Shown piece after piece: positions 1 to 7,503 of a DNA stretch of 13,520 nucleotides. Below the pieces are notes generated by a model. It searched no databases and was not told where the DNA came from. It worked only from the letters and a program-made list of their open reading frames with translations. The number at the start of each line of letters is the position of its first letter. The first letter of the stretch is position 1. The translations under genes were made by a program, and so were the position numbers. Source of the stretch: an uncultured Christensenella sp. (lineage in GTDB: Bacteria > Bacillota > Clostridia > Christensenellales > Borkfalkiaceae); contig CAJTVA010000036.1 of the NCBI GenBank assembly GCA_910579585.1, positions 1 to 13,520 of the forward strand. The letters are read 5' to 3'.

Positions 1-53
1 GGCGGACGCGCAGCGTTCGTCGTACCGAAGCACGAAGTGCTTGCCACTCCGCC
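1..53. repeat. Imperfect palindromic element at the window edge
   Basis: The segment is bounded by a perfect 6-base inverted repeat (GGCGGA at 1-6, TCCGCC at 48-53). Inside it is a perfect 6-bp stem with a 3-base loop (AAGCAC 28-33, GAA, GTGCTT 37-42). This resembles a small REP-like or non-autonomous repeat lying beyond the 3' end of the minus-strand gene, but only one copy is visible and it touches the window edge, so it could continue to the left. Read on the minus strand it is also open as a short ATG reading frame from about position 53; I do not consider that a supported gene. There is no T-run next to the stem, so it is not a classical terminator. Confidence 0.4.
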
Positions 54-81
54 ATCTCTAAGTTGGCTTGGTCGCTTGTTA

Positions 82-110
82 ATTTTATATCATAACACAA
101 TAAAATTCAA
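82..110 (-). promoter_or_regulatory. Candidate leftward sigma-A-type promoter
   Basis: On the minus strand TTGAAT (105-110) is followed after exactly 17 bases by TAAAAT (82-87). These match the -35 and -10 consensus at 4 of 6 and 5 of 6 positions, and the predicted start is near position 75. It would transcribe left, out of the window, across the palindrome at 1-53, so its gene is not visible. The surroundings are very AT-rich, which makes chance matches likely. Confidence 0.3.
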
Positions 111-139
111 GCGTTTTTTACATAAAATTCAAATTTTAA

Positions 140-1852
140 CTATAAACTTTTTATGAACTTCTTCATACATTCGCAAGGGCTACCCGATTTGTCGTAACCC
201 GTGTCGTTGCAGACCGTGCAAGAGTAGTGCGGGGTAAAATCGTCCTTGCTTATTGCAAGCTCCGAAAGACGGTCCTCGCCACGGGCTTCAAGTTCCTTAA
301 TAAGTGCGGAAATTTTCTCCGCTTCGTTTTTATCGCGGATTTCGGCAAAGGCTAGCTTAATGGAAAGCTCGTTCAGTTCCTTTCTTATTCCGCCGTAAAC
401 CTCGTCTGAAGTTGCTTTTTTCAATGCGCGCTCGGCGCTTTCTTCGGCAGAATGCCGCAAATCGTAATAGTGCCGTTCAATTTCGACGCGCATATCACGT
501 TCCGCGTTCTGCGCAGGTTTTGCGGTTGTCGCGGAGTGAGAGGGTATTTTTTCAACAGAGAAAATACCGTCGGCTTTCCAGGAAGAAAGTACTCCGTTCA
601 TATATGCGGTGGGGTTGGACTTGCCCGAAGAAAGCTTTGCCGCTTCGAACAGCATATTATCGTTAAAGCCCCAGCTTCGCCACCGTGCAAGGCTGTCCCT
701 GTCCCAAGGGATGATTTTTCTTTGCAGTCCGCACGCAGTCAGAATTTCTTTAATTAATTTATCGTCGGCACGCTGTTTTTCAAGATAGTCCGTCACCGCG
801 CTTTCCGCAACGGTGCCCTCGTCGTAAAGCTTTAATATGAAGCCGTCCATATCCTCGAAAGAATTTTTCCCCTGCTTAAAACAGTAAGCGGAAATTTCCC
901 TCAAAGAACTAAGCGTAAACCCGTAATTACACCACACGTTGACGTAATTTTCAACGTACGGCGCCGAAGTCTGCATATATACCCCGAGGTTTTTCGCAAT
1001 CTCGAGGGTAAGAGCATACACGGAATTTTTATTTTTGCAGTAGTCCTCGATTTCCTTAACGTCGAATTTTCTGTTTTTATACAGCTCGGACAAGGCAGAG
1101 TCAAGCTTCTCGCAAGTCTTTGCCTTGAACTGTTTTGTGGCGCAAACAATCGCTTTATCGTCAAATCCTAGTTCGCCCGTCCATTTTTTATACAGCTTGT
1201 CGTCGTCGACGTCGGGCTGTTTTTTTATGCCGGCCGCGTTGAAAAGGCTGATAAGCGCAGGGGTGGAAGAAGTATACGCCGACAGCTTTTCATCAACCTT
1301 TTTTGCCGTTGTCGCGCCCTCCTCGGCAAAGCTTTTCGCCACTTTTTTGATATAAGCCGCGCGGATATTGTCGCCGTGCATATTTACGCAATAGTTGATT
1401 ATCATAATCAGCGCGTTCTGCTCGAAACCGTATTCTTCCATCAAAACGAAGTATTCACGGAACTCGTTCGTGGAAATCATTCTGCCTTTTAAAACATTCT
1501 GTGCGTTTTTGCAGAAATCGGAGTATTTTTCGGGCTTGAACTTCTTCGGCGTACCCGAAATATTCTCTGCTTCGAGAATTTTTACCTCGAACGGCGAAAG
1601 GGAAACGATTGAAACAAGCTCCAACTCTTCAAGATAAACGAAATATTCCTGTAACTTGTCCTCGTCGATTGAAAGACTTTGCGCCAAATCGGTAAACGAG
1701 TAAGATGAACCGCTCTGTAAAAGGTATAAAGAGTAAAGGTAAACCTTTGCCGCAACAGGGTCGAGCGTGGGCAAATACTTCGATATGAACTTGTTTTCGA
1801 CTGATGTCGTGGATTTTTTGATAAAACCCTCGCTTGCCGAAAGAAAAGCCAT
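140..1852 (-). CDS. DnaB/DnaD-type replication initiation protein with tandem DnaD repeats and a C-terminal DnaI-like zinc segment
   Basis: Predicted replication initiation / helicase-loader-like protein of 570 residues. Residues about 20-95 look like the winged-helix N-domain of Firmicutes DnaB/DnaD proteins (PTLDP..AKVYLY, then a helix-turn-helix and EELELV). Residues about 108-437 contain about four DnaD-like helical repeats, each carrying an aromatic-x(3-7)-GF anchor: GF at 142-143, 229-230, 311-312 and 395-396, a pitch of 82-87 residues. Residues about 445-540 are strongly helical and charged, ending in YSC..C.DTGY...G..C.C with Cys545, 548, 560 and 562. That last part resembles the N-terminal helicase-binding region of clostridial DnaI/DnaC loaders, but the protein stops 8 residues later, before any AAA+ domain. 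It is transcribed away from sbcD. Upstream of the ATG are AGG (5-base spacing) and GGAAG (10 bases). Family membership is fairly sure; a loader role is inferred. Confidence 0.85.
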   Translation of the reverse strand: MAFLSASEGFIKKSTTSVENKFISKYLPTLDPVAAKVYLYSLYLLQSGSSYSFTDLAQSLSIDEDKLQEYFVYLEELELVSIVSLSPFEVKILEAENISGTPKKFKPEKYSDFCKNAQNVLKGRMISTNEFREYFVLMEEYGFEQNALIMIINYCVNMHGDNIRAAYIKKVAKSFAEEGATTAKKVDEKLSAYTSSTPALISLFNAAGIKKQPDVDDDKLYKKWTGELGFDDKAIVCATKQFKAKTCEKLDSALSELYKNRKFDVKEIEDYCKNKNSVYALTLEIAKNLGVYMQTSAPYVENYVNVWCNYGFTLSSLREISAYCFKQGKNSFEDMDGFILKLYDEGTVAESAVTDYLEKQRADDKLIKEILTACGLQRKIIPWDRDSLARWRSWGFNDNMLFEAAKLSSGKSNPTAYMNGVLSSWKADGIFSVEKIPSHSATTAKPAQNAERDMRVEIERHYYDLRHSAEESAERALKKATSDEVYGGIRKELNELSIKLAFAEIRDKNEAEKISALIKELEARGEDRLSELAISKDDFTPHYSCTVCNDTGYDKSGSPCECMKKFIKSL

Positions 1853-1875
1853 TTTACCTAAACTTCCTTATTTAC

Positions 1876-1904
1876 TTGATTTCTTGTGTGAAATAGACTA
1901 TAAT
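1876..1904 (+). promoter_or_regulatory. sbcD operon promoter (sigma-A type)
   Basis: TTGATT (1876-1881), a 17-base spacer, and a perfect TATAAT (1899-1904). The predicted start is near 1911, giving a leader of about 84 bases before sbcD. It points right, directly towards the minus-strand promoter at 1925-1953. Confidence 0.7.
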
Positions 1905-1924
1905 CTAGAATAGCGGTGAATTAC

Positions 1925-1953
1925 ATTATAACTTGTAACGGCATAAAAATCAA
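1925..1953 (-). promoter_or_regulatory. Promoter of the DnaD-like gene (sigma-A type)
   Basis: Read on the minus strand: TTGATT (1948-1953), a 17-base spacer, and a perfect TATAAT (1925-1930), the same hexamers and spacing as the opposing sbcD promoter. The predicted start is near 1918, giving a leader of about 66 bases. The transcript would run left through the sbcD promoter. Confidence 0.7.
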
Positions 1954-1994
1954 CACGCTTCGCCGCATTTTGTCATAATTTTTTTACGTACCGA

Positions 1995-3137
1995 ATGAAA
2001 ATTTTGCACACTTCCGATTTACATATCGGCAAAAAACTTATGGGTAGAGAGCGCTTGGATGAGTATCGCGGCGTCTTTTCGGAACTTGAAGCGGTCTGCG
2101 TGCGCGAGGGGGTGGACTTCGTCCTTATAGCGGGCGATGTTTTCGATACCTACACGCCCTCGGCGGAAGCCGAAGAGATTTTCTACCGCGGTATAAAAAG
2201 CCTGTCGGGGAAGTGTGCAGTGCTGATTATAAGCGGCAACCATGACGATTACGTTCGCCTTGCCGCAGCTTCCGTTTTTGCGGAAGAGCAGAACGTATAT
2301 ATAATCGGCAACAACCTTGCGCCCGTAAATTGCGCTAAGCGCGGAAAAATTTATCCCGCAAAATCTGGCAACGGCTGGGTTGTGTTCGAGGGTAACGGTT
2401 CGGTTTATATCAACGCTTTGCCGTATCCGAATGAAGCGCGCTTCAAAGAGGGGCGCTCCGACGAAACTTTCGAAGAAAAAATGACCCGCTGGATAAATTG
2501 CGGCGAAGAAGGTAAGGCGGGAAAAATTCCGTCGATTTTCCTTTCGCACATTTTCGTTGCAGGCGGAAAAGTCAGCGACAGCGAACGCGAGATAGACCTC
2601 GGAGGGGCTCGCGCCGTGCCTTTAAGCCTTTTACCCGACTGCGATTATTGCGCATTGGGACACCTGCATAAACGTCAGCGGCTGGGTAAAAACACGTATT
2701 ACAGCGGCGCGCCGATGCAGTTTTCTTTTGACGAGTGCGGGGCGGAAAAGTCGGTTAACGTATTTGATTTGACGGAAAACGGAATTGAAAACTTTAAACA
2801 GGTAGAGCTCACAAGCGCGAGGAAACTCATTCGCTTGCAAACTAACGGGGTAGAAGAGGGGCTTTCCGTTCTTGACGCCAATAAGGAATGTTTTGTCGAG
2901 TTGACGCTGAATTTGAACGCGCCGATGACCCCGCAGGAGAGTTCCGCCTTACACGAGAAAGAAAATCTTGTTTCGCTTCGCACCGAAGTGCAGAGCGTGG
3001 AGAATACGTTCGAAAAAATTTCGAATAAGAATAAAAGCTCGTCACAGCTTTTTTCGAACTACTATAAAATGAGATACGGCGCGGAAGTGCCGAAAGAGCT
3101 TTTAACCCTCTTTCTCTCGATGACGGAGGAAGAATGA
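1995..3137 (+). CDS. sbcD: SbcD, nuclease subunit of the SbcCD complex
   Basis: Mn-dependent nuclease subunit of the Mre11/Rad50-type SbcCD complex, which in studied bacteria cleaves DNA hairpins and processes double-strand breaks and protein-blocked ends. The 380 residues (usual for the family) show all metallophosphoesterase motifs: Asp8 and His10 in TSDLHIG, Asp48 in GDVFD, Asn82-His83-Asp84 in GNHDD, His185 in LSHIF, and His223/His225 in GHLHKR. The C-terminal part is less conserved, as expected for the cap and SbcC-binding region. The ATG is fixed by the family N-terminus MKILHTSDLH, yet no clear Shine-Dalgarno sequence precedes it, so translation may be weak or leader-dependent. Its stop overlaps the start of sbcC by 4 bases (ATGA), which suggests coupled translation and matched subunit amounts. 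Confidence 0.97.
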   Translation: MKILHTSDLHIGKKLMGRERLDEYRGVFSELEAVCVREGVDFVLIAGDVFDTYTPSAEAEEIFYRGIKSLSGKCAVLIISGNHDDYVRLAAASVFAEEQNVYIIGNNLAPVNCAKRGKIYPAKSGNGWVVFEGNGSVYINALPYPNEARFKEGRSDETFEEKMTRWINCGEEGKAGKIPSIFLSHIFVAGGKVSDSEREIDLGGARAVPLSLLPDCDYCALGHLHKRQRLGKNTYYSGAPMQFSFDECGAEKSVNVFDLTENGIENFKQVELTSARKLIRLQTNGVEEGLSVLDANKECFVELTLNLNAPMTPQESSALHEKENLVSLRTEVQSVENTFEKISNKNKSSSQLFSNYYKMRYGAEVPKELLTLFLSMTEEE

Positions 3138-5809
3138 AACCGTTAAAACTCGAATTTGAAGGAATAAACAGCTTTTCGGAGCATACAATAATAGACTTTG
3201 AAGCTTTGACAAAGAACGGTATTTTCGGTATTTTCGGCGATACGGGTAGCGGTAAAAGCACAATTTTGGACTGCATAAACTTCGCGCTTTACGGCAACGT
3301 GGAGAGGAGTAAGGTTATGACCGACATTATTAACTACCGCGCGGAAGTTGCCAAAGTCAAGTTTGTTTTTAATATTTTAAGCGAGGGTAAGCGCAAAACT
3401 TACACCGTCGAAAGGTCGATAAAGAAAGATAAATACGGAACCCATAAAGCGACGTTGTACGAGCGCGACGGCGAAAGCGAAGTTTGTATCGCCGATAAGC
3501 CGAGCACGGTAGAAAGCAGTATTATCGGGATTCTCGGCGTCGAAGCGGAGGACTTCAGAAAGTGTATAGCGCTTCCGCAGGGCGAGTTTTCTCAGTTTGT
3601 AAAATCAGCCCCCCGCGACAGGCTGTCGCTTATAGAAAGACTCTTTTCTCTTGCGAAGTACGGAGACAGATTAAAGGAAAAAATAGGCGCCCGCGAAAAG
3701 GAAACGGAAGGAGCGTTTCAAAACGTTTCGGGTAGGCTTCAAGCGTATGAAAACGTGTCTGAAAATGCGTTAGTTGAGGCATATTCGGGGGTCAATTCAA
3801 AAAAGGCCCTATTTGAAATCAAGCAAAGGGAAGCAAAAGAAATAACAGAAAAGTGTGAAAAACTTAAAGCCTTGAACGAAAAACGCAAGGAATTGGAGTC
3901 CGCACGGAAAAATCTTTCGAAAATGCTTGCCGAAAAAGACGGAATAGATGAACTCAGGAAAGCCTTTTCCGTACTGAACGTGTGCCGCGACGTTGTTGCG
4001 CTTGACGGCGAAAAAACCTCGAAACTCAATGATATTCGGGGGGCAATCGAAAAATTAAGCGGTTTCGAAAGAGATTTTGACAACGTTTCGAAAGAAATAG
4101 AGACTTACGAAAAGAAAATTTCCGAATGCAACTTTGAAGAAAGTATTGCGGAGTGTGTTAATCTTCAGGCGCTTTATGCTTCTTGCAGGCAGACTACTGA
4201 AAAGTTGAGCTCACTGAACGTTAAACTGAATGAAAAACGCAAGGAATACCGCAAGGTAGAAGAAGATAAACGTCGGCTTGAAAGCGATAGAGAAGTTGCT
4301 TTAAAAGCTTTTGAAAGAGCTGAAAAAGAGCTTTCTGCGTGCTCGGGTAAGGGCGCCGTCAGCTTGAACGATGAGTTGAAAGCGGCTGTATTGAAAGAAG
4401 AGTATTCGTACAGTTTAGATTATTTTGCTAATTTAAAGACTGATTTAAAGGTGTTTAAGGAAGATTCGCCGCTATATAATTTCGTTAGCGGCGAGGTTGA
4501 AAATAAGGTTAAAGAGTACTCCGAAAGAGTAAGCGCGGTAAAAGAGTTTTCGCTTGAAGCCGTGAACGAACAGCTTGATAACTTAAAAAAACAGGATAAA
4601 ATAAGAGAAGAAAAACAAAAAACGGTCAACGCTTGCAACGAAAGACTTCAAAAGCTTAACGCGGAAATTGCCGTTAAGGAAAGCGAGCTGAAAGCTTCTT
4701 TAAAAGAAGGGGCGGAAGTAAAGGCGCAGACTGAAGAGTTGAACGCACAGCTTTGGGAAGTATTTGGTGAAACCTGTGCCGATTTCAATGCGGTTATAAG
4801 CGCAAATGATGAAAAGTTGAAGCGATTAAAGACGCAGAAAGACTGTTTCGCCGCAAACCTTGAAGACTCGAAAAAACGGAGGACGGAGCTGGGAATAAGT
4901 ATCGAGGGTACGAAAGCCACTAAAAAAGCGTGGGAAGAGGAAGCGCAAAAGCTAAGCAAAAAGCTCGAAGCGATGACGGAAAAGTCGGGTTGCGGCTGCG
5001 TTGAAAGCTGTAAAAAACTTGTCGCACGTTTCGACGGATTGCCTGACGCAGAAAAGACGATAAAAGAGTTCGATTATAACCTTTCCGCACTTGAAAAGAG
5101 GGTCGAAGAACTTCAAAAGACGGACGGAATTTCCGAGGTTTCAGACGCTGTTTACGAGGCGGCTGAATGTGAAAAGTACGATATATGCGGGGGTGTAACC
5201 TCTTTAACGGGCGAAATCGCGGTTCAGATAAAAGAGTGTGAAACCCTTAAAGAAAGACTTAAAGAAAAGGAAGAAATTTTAAAGGAATTCACTCGGCTTA
5301 ACGGCGAAAGAAACCTTATAGCAAGGCTTAAAGAAACGACCAAAAACAATAAGTTTATGGAGTTTATCGCAAACGAATATCTGTACGATATTTCCCGCCT
5401 AGCTTCGAATACGCTTTTAAAATTAAAAGACGGAAGATATTTTTTGACCTACAAAGACAATAACTTTTTTGTGGGCGACAACTTCGACTGCGGAAACCTT
5501 CGCGGCGTCAACACGCTTTCGGGCGGGGAAACATTTCTTGTGTCGCTTTCGCTTGCGCTTGCCCTTTCGCAGACTATTTGCGCAAAATCGTTGAAAAATA
5601 TCGAGTTTTTCTTCCTCGACGAAGGTTTCGGGACTTTGGACAGCTCGCTCGTCGATACGGTTATGAATGCGCTTGAAAAGCTGAAAAGCGCCGATTTCAC
5701 TATCGGAATAATAAGCCACGTAGATGAACTTAAATACAGAATTGACAGTAAAATAACAGTTTTAAAAGCAACGGAGTCGCACGGCTCAACCGTGAGCGTA
5801 AGTTGTTGA
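3134..5809 (+). CDS. sbcC: SbcC, SMC-like ATPase subunit of SbcCD, with no CXXC hook visible
   Basis: Rad50-type ATPase partner of SbcD. Of its 891 residues the N-terminal ATPase half has Walker A GDTGSGKS (35-42) and a Q-loop around Gln149 (ALPQGEF). Residues about 180-720 are mostly charged coiled coil. The C-terminal half has the signature LSGGE (about 795-799), Walker B FFFLDE (Asp829, Glu830) and the switch histidine His862. It is shorter than the roughly 1,050-1,130 residues common in E. coli and Bacillus, so the arms are short. The usual zinc-hook CXXC is absent from the whole protein. The likely apex (about 400-450), a region less regular than the arms, holds no cysteine pair, and a CGCVESC cluster (Cys620, 622, 626) lies off-centre. 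GGAGG sits 4 bases before the ATG. Confidence 0.96.
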   Translation: MKPLKLEFEGINSFSEHTIIDFEALTKNGIFGIFGDTGSGKSTILDCINFALYGNVERSKVMTDIINYRAEVAKVKFVFNILSEGKRKTYTVERSIKKDKYGTHKATLYERDGESEVCIADKPSTVESSIIGILGVEAEDFRKCIALPQGEFSQFVKSAPRDRLSLIERLFSLAKYGDRLKEKIGAREKETEGAFQNVSGRLQAYENVSENALVEAYSGVNSKKALFEIKQREAKEITEKCEKLKALNEKRKELESARKNLSKMLAEKDGIDELRKAFSVLNVCRDVVALDGEKTSKLNDIRGAIEKLSGFERDFDNVSKEIETYEKKISECNFEESIAECVNLQALYASCRQTTEKLSSLNVKLNEKRKEYRKVEEDKRRLESDREVALKAFERAEKELSACSGKGAVSLNDELKAAVLKEEYSYSLDYFANLKTDLKVFKEDSPLYNFVSGEVENKVKEYSERVSAVKEFSLEAVNEQLDNLKKQDKIREEKQKTVNACNERLQKLNAEIAVKESELKASLKEGAEVKAQTEELNAQLWEVFGETCADFNAVISANDEKLKRLKTQKDCFAANLEDSKKRRTELGISIEGTKATKKAWEEEAQKLSKKLEAMTEKSGCGCVESCKKLVARFDGLPDAEKTIKEFDYNLSALEKRVEELQKTDGISEVSDAVYEAAECEKYDICGGVTSLTGEIAVQIKECETLKERLKEKEEILKEFTRLNGERNLIARLKETTKNNKFMEFIANEYLYDISRLASNTLLKLKDGRYFLTYKDNNFFVGDNFDCGNLRGVNTLSGGETFLVSLSLALALSQTICAKSLKNIEFFFLDEGFGTLDSSLVDTVMNALEKLKSADFTIGIISHVDELKYRIDSKITVLKATESHGSTVSVSC

Positions 5810-5819
5810 GGAGTACGGT

Positions 5820-7496
5820 ATGCCTAAAATACTGACACCTTTATCCCTATTTAAAGATTTTGACGTTTCGCTTCCGACGTTCCCTGTAACGCTGTCGTCG
5901 AACCAGATTGACGATATGCGCATAGAGCATGTCAACATATCCGGTCGCGAAACGGGCTGCGGCAGGGTTCAGATTGCCGCTTCTTTTGCGTACGACGTGC
6001 AGTCGCCCGCCGCAGGAACGGTTCTGATATTCCCCGACAGCACGGAAACGATTGACGAGGAAATTCTCAAGTTTTTCGTTTCGCACGGTTACACGGCGCT
6101 TATGGTCGATTACCGCGGCGAATGGAAGGACGCGACTTTTGTTACCCGCTATCCCGGAAACGTTGCCTATGCTAATACCGCCAAGTGCGGCAGGCAGAAA
6201 GACTATGTTGACGACAGCGCGGATAAAACGTGCTGGTACGAGTGGGTCGGCATAGGTCTTTATGCGCGCAAATACATTACGGAACGTACGGGCTCGGATA
6301 AAATCGCCGTTGTCGGGCTACGCGACGGCGGGGAGATTGCCTGGAAACTGGGCGTTGCGGGTGATTTTTCCTGTATAATTCCCGTATGCGCGGCGGGTTG
6401 GAAAGCCTATCACGGCATAGGCAAGTATTCGAACGACGACCCCGAGCTCGACGAAGAGCGTTACCGCTTTATTGCGGGTATCGATTCGCAGGCGTACGCG
6501 CCGCACGTCAAGTGCCCAGTGCTTATGTTGTGCTCTACGAACGACAAACGCTTCGATTACGACAGGGCTTACGATACTTTTTCGCGAATTAATCAAGAGC
6601 ATATCAAGGAAAGCGCGCTTTCGTTTTCATTAAAAAGCAGTTCCAACATAGGCGCGAAGAGTATTGCGGATATGTTTCTTATTCTTGATAAAAACTTGAA
6701 AAACCGTCAGGTTTTTATTCCTACGCCGCCTGAAATAACGGTGCTTACGGACGAACGGCAGAACCTTATCGCAAGGGTTAAGTTTGACGGTAAAGGTATT
6801 GCCGAAAGTTGCAGGCTGTACCTTGCGGAGGACAGTATCGACGCCGCGCTCAGAGAGTGGTGCGTGTGCCCCGAAAAAGGGAGAAAGTCGGAAAGCGTTT
6901 TCGAATACTACCTAAATGTTTATGAAAAAACGACTACGATTTTCGTCTTATGCAGCGTAAAATATCTTAACGGCTTTACGGTTTGGTCGAAAATGAACGT
7001 CAAGAAGTTAAAGGGGCTTTTCCGTAATACAAAGTGCAAGTGTCGCGTGCTTTTCAATGACAAGGACGTTGCCGACGATTTCTCGGTTGCGGATACCAAG
7101 TCGCACTCGGTTGGCGGGATATTCTTCCCGAACGAAGAAATTCTGCCCCGCCTTGTGACTAAGTCCAGGGGCGTAAAAGGGTTGTATTCGCCCTGCGGGC
7201 TTTCTACTTTCAGAACGAGCAATCCCAGATTTGCTCCGTTAAACAACAGCGTGCTTTCACTTGACTTTTTCAGTGACGAAACTTCGAAACTTACTTTGAC
7301 TTTCACGGATATAGCTTCGGGTGAAGAATACGTCTACGTCGTCGGTGTGATAGGCGGCGCTTGGCAGACGGTTACGACCGAAAGCAAGAACTTCAAAACG
7401 GCGAACGGCGTTCCGCTTGCCGCTTTTACGGGGGATATGCAGTTTACGCTGACCTGTCCCGTCGGATACGCGGTAAATAACATAATGTGGCTTTAA
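5820..7496 (+). CDS. Alpha/beta-hydrolase-fold protein with degenerate catalytic triad and C-terminal beta domains
   Basis: Function not recognised. Residues about 30-293 fit an alpha/beta-hydrolase core: AGTVLIFPDST, GYTALMVDYRGEW (strand and loop after it), KIAVVGLRDGGEIAW (nucleophile elbow) and CPVLMLCSTND (strand before the acid). The elbow, normally G-x-S-x-G, reads G-L-R-D-G with Arg168 at the serine position. Asp242 could be the acid, but the place expected for the catalytic histidine (about 270-282) has none. Residues about 298-405 and 405-558 look like two beta-rich domains. The N-terminus has no signal peptide and no membrane segment is evident, so it is probably cytoplasmic. GAGGAG overlaps the sbcC stop, 6 bases before the ATG. 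A binding or scaffold role is more likely than standard esterase activity, but an Asp169 nucleophile in a shifted elbow cannot be excluded. Confidence 0.75.
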   Translation: MPKILTPLSLFKDFDVSLPTFPVTLSSNQIDDMRIEHVNISGRETGCGRVQIAASFAYDVQSPAAGTVLIFPDSTETIDEEILKFFVSHGYTALMVDYRGEWKDATFVTRYPGNVAYANTAKCGRQKDYVDDSADKTCWYEWVGIGLYARKYITERTGSDKIAVVGLRDGGEIAWKLGVAGDFSCIIPVCAAGWKAYHGIGKYSNDDPELDEERYRFIAGIDSQAYAPHVKCPVLMLCSTNDKRFDYDRAYDTFSRINQEHIKESALSFSLKSSSNIGAKSIADMFLILDKNLKNRQVFIPTPPEITVLTDERQNLIARVKFDGKGIAESCRLYLAEDSIDAALREWCVCPEKGRKSESVFEYYLNVYEKTTTIFVLCSVKYLNGFTVWSKMNVKKLKGLFRNTKCKCRVLFNDKDVADDFSVADTKSHSVGGIFFPNEEILPRLVTKSRGVKGLYSPCGLSTFRTSNPRFAPLNNSVLSLDFFSDETSKLTLTFTDIASGEEYVYVVGVIGGAWQTVTTESKNFKTANGVPLAAFTGDMQFTLTCPVGYAVNNIMWL

Positions 7497-7503
7497 GGTG
7501 AAA

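Noticed and set aside
1..75. Possible tRNA-Ser/Leu-like start on the minus strand (GAGATGGCGGAGTGG)
   Set aside because: The D-arm cannot be closed and what follows folds into its own short hairpin; no anticodon arm or T-arm can be drawn.
2019..2549. 176-codon open frame on the minus strand
   Set aside because: It lies wholly inside sbcD, whose motifs are unmistakable; the antisense frame has no family-like features.
4991..5011. CGCVESC in SbcC as the normal zinc hook
   Set aside because: The spacing is C-x-C-x3-C, not C-x2-C, and it lies far from the middle of the coiled coil.
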